Shown here piece after piece: positions 1-5,756 of a DNA stretch of 13,036 bases (position 1 is the stretch's first letter; each line of letters opens with the position of its first letter). Location: assembly GCA_964609495.1 (NCBI GenBank), contig CAZSTA010000097.1, positions 1 through 13,036 on the forward strand, given 5' to 3'. The position numbers and the translations under genes are program-made. The DNA is from CAZSTA01 sp964609495 [NCBI: uncultured bacterium]. Its GTDB lineage: Bacteria; CAZSTA01. The notes under the pieces were generated by a model. It searched no databases and had not been told where the DNA came from. It worked only from the letters and a program-made list of their open reading frames with translations.

Positions 1-48
1 GGGTATATTATGGAGGTCAAGCTAGATGAACCCGACCTTGACGGATAG
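1..48 (+). CDS. Possible C-terminal tail of an upstream gene (partial)
   Basis: Frame 1 is open from the window edge to a TAG at 46-48 and encodes GYIMEVKLDEPDLDG. This fits the hydrophilic acidic tail of a protein starting outside the window. It does not look like the end of a MalF-type permease, which would have been the expected neighbour. Fifteen codons are too few to name a family, and the open frame could be chance. Confidence 0.3.
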   Translation, partial: GYIMEVKLDEPDLDG

Positions 49-144
49 CCACAACTATCAACTGTCGAACTTGAGATGAAAGGAGGGAGATAGGTAGGAA
101 TATAGAAGGTAGATTTTTAAGATCGGTGGTATCAAAAATTTTTT

Positions 145-152
145 AGGGAGGT
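145..152 (+). promoter_or_regulatory. Shine-Dalgarno site of the sugar-binding protein gene
   Basis: AGGGAGGT lies 8 nt before the ATG at 161, near-ideal spacing that fixes the start. I see no convincing sigma70 promoter in 49-144, so transcription may come from upstream of the window. Confidence 0.75.
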
Positions 153-160
153 AAAATCAG

Positions 161-1480
161 ATGTTTAAAAGATTAGTAGTGGGATTGATGGTGGGATTAT
201 TGATAATTTCTATCCCACTGATAGTTGGTGCTGAAAAAGTGAAGATTACTTACTGGCATCAGTGGACAGGCCAGTGGACGCCAGTGCTAGCTGATATCGC
301 TAAGATGTATAATGAAGCGCATCCAGATGTAGAGGTGAAAGCTGTTGTAGTGCCAGAAGATTTTACTCAAAGGCTTATGACCGCTATCACTACTGGTGAT
401 GTCCCTGATGTAGTAAGCCTGACTGGTAGTGGAAACCTTATGCTCGCTGAGAAAGAGGTTCTCATCCCTATCGATGAGCTTATGTCCCCTGAGGAAATGC
501 AAGCCTTTAAGGATTGGGCAATGCCGGTCATTTGGGAGGTAAATGACTATAAGGGTCATATATGGGCAATAACCCCATATATAGATGTTCCGAGTCTATA
601 TTATAACGAGACTATGTTTGAAGAGGCTGGACTCGATCCTGATAAGCCTCCTCTGGACATAAAGACCTTAGATGAGTTTACCCAAAAATTAACTAAATAT
701 GATGTGAGAGGTAATATCGATAGGATAGGATTTTATCCCTCCTGGGGGATTGCGACCTGGGGTAATGCATTTGGAGGTAATCTCGTTAATGAGGCTGGGG
801 ATAAAGTAGTATTCAATGAGGACCCCAAGATATTAGCCGCCCTAGAATGGATCACCTCTTATTCTGAGGTGTTCGATGTTAAAAAGGTCGTGGCTTTCGA
901 GTCAGGACTTGGTGAGGAAAGAGGAGGAATATTAGATCCGTTTATATCAGAGAGAAAAGCCATGGAGCAACAAGGACAGTGGGTGATCATAAACATAGCT
1001 AATTATGCTCCTGAAGATTTCTCTTATGGTATCACGTCTTATCTTCCCTGCCCGCCTGATGGGAGAAAGAACTCAGTTCTTACTCGTTCAGCCTATGGAG
1101 CTCTCGCTATACCTAAGGGTAGCAAGCATACAAAAGAGGGATTAGATTTCGCTACGTTCTGGGTAGGTTATAAAGCACCAGAGGAAAGAGCTAAGATATT
1201 CGAGTGGGGAGCTTGGATGCCTCTTGATAAGGGGCAAGAAGTCTGGAATTTGGAGAGTCTCCAGCCATACCTAGAGGAATATCCTCAGTTTAATATATTC
1301 AGGGATATCCTATTCGCTGGGAATTGGACGGTAATGAAGACTCCTGCTGACTCCTTCCTATTTGACAGATTGGATTCAGCTAATGATTATGCTAGGCTTC
1401 TCCAGAAGACTCCTAAGCAAGCCTTAGATGATGCCGCAAAAGAGGTTCAGCAAGAGCTTGATAGACTATTAGCTGAATAA
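161..1480 (+). CDS. Extracellular solute-binding protein, family 1 (sugar ABC transporter)
   Basis: Periplasmic receptor that captures a sugar or oligosaccharide and delivers it to an ABC permease. Residues 1-24 are a classical signal peptide: MFKR, a hydrophobic core, then VGA before E25. There is no lipobox cysteine, so the protein is probably soluble in a periplasm, which hints at a double-membraned cell. The mature protein begins with the family's typical strand and aromatic patch (KITYWHQWTG, about 27-37). It continues with GDVPDVVSL (79-87) and the hinge segment YIDVPSLYYNE (140-150) of SBP_bac_1-type proteins. Its 439 residues are normal for MalE/UgpB-like proteins. The start is set by a good SD site. 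It is followed by a hairpin and then a MalG-type permease gene. The ligand is not identifiable from sequence alone. Confidence 0.93.
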   Translation: MFKRLVVGLMVGLLIISIPLIVGAEKVKITYWHQWTGQWTPVLADIAKMYNEAHPDVEVKAVVVPEDFTQRLMTAITTGDVPDVVSLTGSGNLMLAEKEVLIPIDELMSPEEMQAFKDWAMPVIWEVNDYKGHIWAITPYIDVPSLYYNETMFEEAGLDPDKPPLDIKTLDEFTQKLTKYDVRGNIDRIGFYPSWGIATWGNAFGGNLVNEAGDKVVFNEDPKILAALEWITSYSEVFDVKKVVAFESGLGEERGGILDPFISERKAMEQQGQWVIINIANYAPEDFSYGITSYLPCPPDGRKNSVLTRSAYGALAIPKGSKHTKEGLDFATFWVGYKAPEERAKIFEWGAWMPLDKGQEVWNLESLQPYLEEYPQFNIFRDILFAGNWTVMKTPADSFLFDRLDSANDYARLLQKTPKQALDDAAKEVQQELDRLLAE

Positions 1481-1490
1481 GTGCGATATA

Positions 1491-1519
1491 AGAGCCTATG
1501 AGGACTCCTCATAGGCTCT
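1491..1519 (+). terminator. Perfect intercistronic hairpin between binding protein and permease
   Basis: AGAGCCTATGAGGA (1491-1504) and its exact reverse complement (1506-1519) are separated by one base, giving a strong stem of about 12 bp with a 5-nt loop. Only a weak T-run follows (TTTGCT), so this is probably a partial terminator or an mRNA-stabilising hairpin. Such a structure would let the binding protein be made in excess over the permease, as at the malE-malF junction of E. coli. Confidence 0.7.
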
Positions 1520-1552
1520 TTGCTAATCCGAATAAAAAGCTAAATTAGGAGT

Positions 1553-2401
1553 ATGAAGATAATTATGAAGAGAGAATATAAGGAATTTATTAAGCGATTA
1601 GCTAATCATATAATACTGATATTCTTCGCATTTCTGTTTGCTCTACCGCTATTTTGGATGATTTCAACTTCGCTTAAGATAAACAGACAGATATTTATAT
1701 TTCCACCAGTATGGATACCAAATCCTATAGAATGGGGACATTATGGAAGAGCAATAAATTTTATTCCATTTTTTACATATCTAAAGAACACCGTAATTAT
1801 CTGTGGATTTTCCGTAGTGGGATCTGTCCTGTCTTGCTCATTAGCCGCGTATGGTTTTTCAAGGGTTGACTGGCCAGAGCGAAATATCGTATTTATGCTC
1901 GTGCTAGCTACAATGATGATTCCTTTTGCTGTAACTATGATACCCCTTTTCATCGTATTTAATAAACTTCATTGGGTGAATACCTTCTATCCCTTGATTA
2001 TACCTACTTATACTGCGCCCGCATTTTTCGTATTTCTTCTGCGCCAATTTTTTATGACTATACCAGCAGAAATTTCAGATGCGGCGCGAATAGATGGATG
2101 TTCAGAGTTTAATATCTATAGACAAATAATACTTCCCTTAGCGAAGCCAGCCTTAGCTACGGTAGGTTTATTTCAATTTATATGGAGCTGGAATGACTTT
2201 CTCGGCCCATTGATATATCTAAGAGATCAAAGTAAATACACCTTAGCAATTGGTCTTCAGCAATTTAGAAGCAGTTATCTTACCGAATGGGGAATGCTTA
2301 TGGCGGCAGCCACTATGATGGTGTTGCCTATTGTTATAATATTTTTCTTTACCCAACGCACCTTTATTCAAGGTATTGCCCTAACAGGATTGAAGGGATA
2401 A
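1553..2401 (+). CDS. MalG-type carbohydrate ABC transporter permease
   Basis: Inner-membrane permease subunit of a sugar importer. Six membrane segments are visible at about residues 19-40, 78-101, 111-137, 146-168, 198-222 and 247-268. The cytoplasmic EAA loop that docks the ATPase is at 173-195 (E173, AA177-178, G182, I193-L194-P195). Length (282 aa) and the MalG/LacG-type C-terminus are typical. The start is uncertain: AGGAG at 1547-1551 ends one base before ATG 1553, which is too close. The in-frame ATG at 1565 (MKREYKEF) has 13-nt spacing from it and may be the real start. MalG proteins work with a MalF-type partner, which is absent on both sides in this window. No ATPase gene is present, which is common because one ATPase often serves several importers. 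Confidence 0.92.
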   Translation: MKIIMKREYKEFIKRLANHIILIFFAFLFALPLFWMISTSLKINRQIFIFPPVWIPNPIEWGHYGRAINFIPFFTYLKNTVIICGFSVVGSVLSCSLAAYGFSRVDWPERNIVFMLVLATMMIPFAVTMIPLFIVFNKLHWVNTFYPLIIPTYTAPAFFVFLLRQFFMTIPAEISDAARIDGCSEFNIYRQIILPLAKPALATVGLFQFIWSWNDFLGPLIYLRDQSKYTLAIGLQQFRSSYLTEWGMLMAAATMMVLPIVIIFFFTQRTFIQGIALTGLKG

Positions 2402-2423
2402 AAAATTTCAAAAATTTTTTATC
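2397..2423 (+). terminator. A/T-only perfect inverted repeat overlapping the permease stop codon
   Basis: GATAAAAAATTT (2397-2408), a CAA loop and AAATTTTTTATC (2412-2423) form a perfect 12-bp stem with a run of six T in its 3' arm. It overlaps the TAA stop and lies 7 nt before the -35 box of the next promoter. It could end the ABC transcript, but the stem has almost no GC and would be a weak intrinsic terminator. Confidence 0.45.
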
Positions 2424-2430
2424 AAACCCC

Positions 2431-2459
2431 TTGACAAAATCCCGATTTATTGGTATACT
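2431..2459 (+). promoter_or_regulatory. Near-consensus sigma70 promoter driving the non-coding RNA
   Basis: TTGACA at 2431-2436, a 17-nt spacer and TATACT at 2454-2459 match 11 of 12 consensus positions. The predicted start is about 2464-2466, exactly where the 5' strand of the RNA's end-closing helix begins. It is one of the strongest promoters in the window and no coding gene starts within 380 nt. Confidence 0.85.
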
Positions 2460-2498
2460 ATAGATAGCCCCAAGTGGTTGGAAGGGGAAGTTGAAAAC

Positions 2499-2519
2499 CG
2501 GAAATTGCTGGATATGCCT
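2499..2519 (+). repeat. Direct repeat, copy A, inside the non-coding RNA
   Basis: CGGAAATTGCTGGATATGCCT differs from copy B at 2687-2707 only by G against A. Each copy is followed at a similar distance by GAAGGCAAGGGA, so the RNA appears to be built from two related modules. Confidence 0.85.
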
Positions 2520-2686
2520 TTGAGAAGAGCAGATATCTTATTTGAAGGGGTAGGATAGAGGCTAACTGATTAGGTTCTGAAGGCAAGGGATGAAACGGCT
2601 GGAATATCCTCGGAAGAGGGAATAGATTGAGCTTTGCAAAGCCTTAGCGATGTCTAGGAACTCGGAAGAAGATAGGAAAGTGATTT

Positions 2687-2707
2687 CGGAAATTGCTGGA
2701 TATACCT
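2687..2707 (+). repeat. Direct repeat, copy B, inside the non-coding RNA
   Basis: CGGAAATTGCTGGATATACCT, 20/21 identical to copy A and starting 188 nt after it. The partner box GAAGGCAAGGGA for this module is at 2772-2783. Confidence 0.85.
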
Positions 2708-2809
2708 AAGAGGAAGGCAGGAGAGAGAATCGCTTAACAGCGATCTTTTGAAGGCTCTAGGAAGAGGATGGGAAGGCAAGGGAAGGTGAGTAAATGGAAC
2801 TGGAAGGTT

Positions 2810-2830
2810 ACTTGGGGCTATTTTATTTTT
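2810..2830 (+). terminator. 3' strand of the RNA's closing helix followed by a T-tract
   Basis: ACTTGGGGCTAT followed by TTTATTTTT. The pairing partner is 334 nt upstream at the RNA's 5' end, not in a local hairpin, so termination would rely on the folded RNA bringing its ends together. The HAD start codon is 16 nt beyond the T-tract. Confidence 0.6.
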
Positions 2831-2846
2831 AAATCTTGTTTATACT

Positions 2847-3560
2847 ATGAAGCGAGCAATATTATTTGATTTTGGCAATACGTTAGTCAGCTATTATCAT
2901 ACTGGTGAATTCCCTCCGATTTTGAAGGCGGCGATCCGAGAAGTAAGAGGGTATCTGGAATATGAAGGCTTCCCGAAAGTTCCAGATGATCTGCTGGATG
3001 CTAGAGTTCAGCAGGAGAACTTTGAATCCAGCGATAGCCGAGTCCGACCATTAGAGGAGCGTCTTGCCCGCATTTTTGAAATTCTCATAAGTTGCCTCTC
3101 CCCCAAGCAAATTGATAATATGTGTAGGAGATTCCTCATCCCCATATTCAAAATTGCGAGGTGTTATGAGGATTCCCTAGAAGCGCTCGATATTTTACGG
3201 GATCGAGGTTACAAAATAGGAGTTGTATCAAACACGCCTTGGGGAAGTCCTGCCGAGCCATGGCGGGAAGAGGTCAATAGACATGGAGTAGCTGAGAGGG
3301 TAGATTCCATCGTTTTCTGTAGGGATGTCGGATGGCGAAAACCCTCGGAGATAATCTTCAAATTCTCATTAAATCAGCTTGGAGTTAGAGAAGAGAAGTG
3401 CATTTTTGTTGGCGATTCGATGAAGAATGATATTAATGGAGCCAGAGCTTGCGGGGTCGAAGCTATTTTGATCGATCGGCGGAATAGGGAGGATAATTCT
3501 GATGAAAGCCCTGTCAAGAATATGAGTGAGCTACTTCAAAGATTAGAGAAATTAAGGTAA
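2847..3560 (+). CDS. HAD-superfamily hydrolase
   Basis: Haloacid-dehalogenase-type hydrolase, probably a small-molecule phosphatase. Motif I is ILFDFGNTL with nucleophile D8, motif II is GVVSNT (S128), the motif III lysine is K165 in WRKPSE, and motif IV is FVGDSMKND (D190, D195). An alpha-helical cap lies between motifs I and II, as in subfamily I. Oddity: the usual acid/base aspartate two residues after D8 is G10 (DFG instead of DxD), which in this superfamily usually means slower or different chemistry. The start is supported because motif I sits at its normal N-terminal position and the frame has no upstream alternative. There is no SD site before ATG 2847. Expression could depend on readthrough of the RNA terminator 16 nt upstream. 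The substrate is unknown. Confidence 0.85.
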   Translation: MKRAILFDFGNTLVSYYHTGEFPPILKAAIREVRGYLEYEGFPKVPDDLLDARVQQENFESSDSRVRPLEERLARIFEILISCLSPKQIDNMCRRFLIPIFKIARCYEDSLEALDILRDRGYKIGVVSNTPWGSPAEPWREEVNRHGVAERVDSIVFCRDVGWRKPSEIIFKFSLNQLGVREEKCIFVGDSMKNDINGARACGVEAILIDRRNREDNSDESPVKNMSELLQRLEKLR

Positions 3561-3615
3561 ATATTCTACCCTATTCCTATGGTTATAGAATTTGGAACTT
3601 TCTAGCCTTTCTCAC

Positions 3616-5109
3616 TCAGTTCTCTCTCTTCTCCTCCCTCTCTCCCTCGGTGATAATAGCTCTGGGAGAACCACCCTCCTGTCTTCCTATCTGCAATCCC
3701 ATAACTCGAAAAGCATACTCCAGACCCCTCTGTAAATTCTGCTGGGTCGCTATCCCGGTCAAATCCACCCCTAAGTGCACTATCGTCTGAGCTACCTCTG
3801 GTCTGATACCCACCATTATCACTTCCGAACCCAGCAACCTTGCCGCCTTCGCTACCTGCAACAGATGATTCGCTACTCCCGTGTCCATCACGGGCACCCC
3901 CGTAATGTCCATTATCACCACACTCGCCTGATATTGAGCTATAGAACTCAGCACATTCTCCATTATCTGCTGGGCTCTCTTAGTGTCTATCGTTCCCACC
4001 AGTGGCAACGCTATTATCCCCTCGTACACCGGCATCACTGGAGTCGACATCTCTTGTATCGTCTGCACAAGCTTCTTCTGAGACTCACTTGCCCTTGCTA
4101 GCTCCTCAATCCGCAGGTTGGCCTCTTCAATGAGACGAGCATTCTCCAAGGCTATCGCTCCTTGAGCAGCTAAAGCAGTGCAGATCGCTCCATCTCGCTC
4201 CGTAAATCCACCTTCTTTGTTGATAACCAAGAGACTACCTAGCATCCTCTCTCCGGCCTTCATAATACCGATTAATATGTCTCTGATCCCAGAGCTTTTA
4301 AATGACTCTCTCACATAAACTGTAAAAGGATTCTCCATAATGTCATTAAGGATCAAAGGCTCTCCCATAAACCATTTTCTTATATTCTCAGGATTACTCC
4401 TTTGGAAGCCATCAGCAGAGACGTAATATCTCTCGATCTCCTCATCACTCATACCATATCCAGGAGGATCACCAATTGTCGATCCATCTTCTTTCGTAAC
4501 AGATATAATCGCCTTCTCAGCTCCCAGCAACTTTGCTGAGTATGAAGTCATAGCCAGATATATCTCTTGCTTATCAGTCAAGGAGCTGATCTTTTGCATA
4601 GCCTCCTGCAACATATTCGCCTCCTCCAACTGATCCTGAATATCAGCCTCTCTCCCCTTCAAGATGAAATCTCTAGATGCTAAGTATAAGCCATATTCCA
4701 AAGCCCTGCTTAGGATTGAGAGCTCTTCAGGAGTTCCCCTTGCCTTTACCAGATGACTATATATCTCGCTGTGCATAATAGATGCCGAGACCGATGTGGA
4801 TAGAAAACTATCCATATCCAAAGGAATTTGCGAGATAGCATTATCCTTGAACATAACAGCAGCTCTTTCGAAAACTTTTATACCCCCCTTGAATGATTCC
4901 ACAAACCCCTGAATTACTTGATGATATATCTTTAATGCTTCTTCCCTGCTGGGTATTAATTCTCTCTCGGAAGCTCTAGTCTTCTCGTATAGTTTATACC
5001 ATCTCTCTGCGATCTCCTGGGTATAAGGGGTAAGCTTCTCCCCTATTCCCTTCAATATTTGATTTTCCTCTTTTGATAGAGCAAACTCGGATATATTTTG
5101 GTATTCCAT
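3616..5109 (-). CDS. RsbR-like stressosome protein (RsbR N-terminal, GAF, STAS)
   Basis: Probably a sensory scaffold of a stressosome-like complex that controls a partner-switching cascade. Residues 1 to about 165 look like the helical, globin-like RsbR/RsbU N-terminal domain. About 166-325 look like a GAF sensor domain (SSLTDKQEIY ... GSLLVINK ... ALAAQGAIALENARL). A helical linker (326-352) leads to a STAS domain (about 356-470). The STAS domain has DITGVPVMDTGVANHL (401-416) and GIRPEVAQTIVHLG (434-447). T410 and T442 align with the two threonines phosphorylated by RsbT in B. subtilis RsbR. The tail (about 480-497) is charged and probably disordered. The expected partners RsbS and RsbT are not adjacent. 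The gene converges with the HAD gene. A perfect SD site and an extended -10 promoter precede it. Confidence 0.9.
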   Translation of the reverse strand: MEYQNISEFALSKEENQILKGIGEKLTPYTQEIAERWYKLYEKTRASERELIPSREEALKIYHQVIQGFVESFKGGIKVFERAAVMFKDNAISQIPLDMDSFLSTSVSASIMHSEIYSHLVKARGTPEELSILSRALEYGLYLASRDFILKGREADIQDQLEEANMLQEAMQKISSLTDKQEIYLAMTSYSAKLLGAEKAIISVTKEDGSTIGDPPGYGMSDEEIERYYVSADGFQRSNPENIRKWFMGEPLILNDIMENPFTVYVRESFKSSGIRDILIGIMKAGERMLGSLLVINKEGGFTERDGAICTALAAQGAIALENARLIEEANLRIEELARASESQKKLVQTIQEMSTPVMPVYEGIIALPLVGTIDTKRAQQIMENVLSSIAQYQASVVIMDITGVPVMDTGVANHLLQVAKAARLLGSEVIMVGIRPEVAQTIVHLGVDLTGIATQQNLQRGLEYAFRVMGLQIGRQEGGSPRAIITEGEREEKREN

Positions 5110-5115
5110 CGATCA

Positions 5116-5125
5116 CACCTCCTTT
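5116..5125 (-). promoter_or_regulatory. Perfect Shine-Dalgarno site of the RsbR-like gene
   Basis: AAAGGAGGTG on the minus strand, 6 nt before ATG 5109. It shows strong translation initiation and a standard bacterial anti-SD sequence. Confidence 0.85.
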
Positions 5126-5201
5126 AAGTATCAGCCGATCTTAGCCGAACTTTGCTGAAGCTGTTTAATATCACCTAAACCAAATTAATTTTTATGTTTT
5201 T

Positions 5202-5231
5202 ATTATACCAAAAAATGTTAAATTTTGCCAG
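5202..5231 (-). promoter_or_regulatory. Putative sigma70 promoter of the RsbR-like gene
   Basis: On the minus strand a perfect TATAAT (5207-5202) is preceded by TGG, giving an extended -10 element. A weaker -35, CTGGCA (5231-5226), lies 18 nt upstream. The leader to the start codon would be about 85 nt. The -10 is strong and the -35 only partial. Confidence 0.6.
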
Positions 5232-5348
5232 TATAAAATTATTCGATTCAATTTTTGGGGATAAGGTTTTCTAGTTGGGAGTGATATTTAGATTCTATCC
5301 TAATATGGTCTCAAAATTTGTATAGAAGGTAGGATACTCGAGGAGTGA

Positions 5349-5699
5349 TTATTCTTCTTCATCATTCTTCTCATTCCATCCATATTTCAGAGCTAAATCA
5401 CTGTAATCTCTCTTATATAGGAGCTTTATGTTGATATTGGGGTAAAGCTTCCTTAACTTTCTCAGCTTTCTATTCTTCCTAGTCACTAAGCTTTGCTTCA
5501 TCGTGGTAAGCTCTATATATAGATCCTCTTCAGGAAGGTAAAAGTCTGGAGTGAAGGCTTCGGTAATATTCCCCTCTTCATCCCAGGCTAGAGGGAAGGT
5601 TTTAGGTTCATAAAGCCACTTTATGTGGTAGAAATCGAGAACTTGAGCAAATTCAGCCTCGCTTTTATGAGCAAAGATTATCTCTTTTTCATCACTCAT
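5349..5699 (-). CDS. Small PD-(D/E)XK nuclease-like protein
   Basis: The 116 residues show a restriction-endonuclease-like core: an N-terminal helix with E14/E16 (KSEAEFAQVLDF), then FTPDFYLPEEDLYIELTTMK with D52 and E63. The position where the third catalytic lysine is expected (E-x-K) is T65; K68 is nearby. A basic stretch, VTRKNRKLRKLRKLYP (72-87), could bind nucleic acid. I have a weak recollection of similar modules fused to or beside hypoxanthine phosphoribosyltransferases in other bacteria, which I cannot check here. Its role is unknown and catalytic activity is uncertain. It starts 57 nt after the glycosidase-like gene on the same strand, so it is probably co-transcribed with it. Its SD site, AGGAAG (5717-5712), lies rather far (12 nt) from the ATG. 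Confidence 0.7.
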   Translation of the reverse strand: MSDEKEIIFAHKSEAEFAQVLDFYHIKWLYEPKTFPLAWDEEGNITEAFTPDFYLPEEDLYIELTTMKQSLVTRKNRKLRKLRKLYPNINIKLLYKRDYSDLALKYGWNEKNDEEE

Positions 5700-5756
5700 T
5701 TAATAACATCGCTTCCTAATTACTCCTTTATTTATGCTTCTCCTACAACTCCTAAG

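Larger units (their letters stand above)
2464..2830 (+). ncRNA. Unrecognised structured non-coding RNA, about 365 nt
   Basis: No long reading frame crosses this region. ATAGCCCCAAGT (2464-2475) pairs perfectly with ACTTGGGGCTAT (2810-2821), and the second strand runs into TTTTATTTTT (2821-2830). The ends thus form a closing helix with terminator character. Local hairpins include CCTC-GGAA-GAGG (2608-2619, GNRA-type loop), ATCGCT-TAAC-AGCGAT (2729-2744) and a GATAT/ATATC stem near 2511-2537. Two 21-nt copies of CGGAAATTGCTGGATATRCCT (2499-2519 and 2687-2707, 20/21 identical) are followed 80 and 85 nt after their starts by identical GAAGGCAAGGGA (2579-2590, 2772-2783). The strand is purine-rich with 22 GGA triplets. 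I looked for RNase P, tmRNA, SRP RNA and 6S signatures and found none. It may be a free-standing sRNA or a tandem-aptamer leader of the HAD gene downstream. Confidence 0.7.

Noticed and set aside
71-99. Possible promoter TTGAGA plus downstream AT-rich hexamer before the binding-protein gene
   Set aside because: No acceptable -10 hexamer at 16-18 nt spacing (GTAGGA at 17).
2464-2830. RNase P RNA, tmRNA, SRP RNA or 6S RNA as identity of the non-coding RNA
   Set aside because: No GAGGAAAGTCC-type RNase P core, no tRNA-like CCA end, and no SRP helix-8 signature. The length is also too great for 6S RNA. AGGAAAGTGA at 2674-2683 only superficially resembles the RNase P core and lies in the wrong place.
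3561-3591. ATTCTA...TAGAAT inverted repeat between the convergent HAD and RsbR-like genes
   Set aside because: The arms are only 6 bp, AT-rich, with a 17-nt loop and no T-tract, too weak to call a bidirectional terminator.
3775-4101. Plus-strand open frame inside the RsbR-like gene
   Set aside because: It lies wholly opposite a clear STAS-domain coding region. Its composition (many H, R, Y, L) is what an antisense frame of that region would give.
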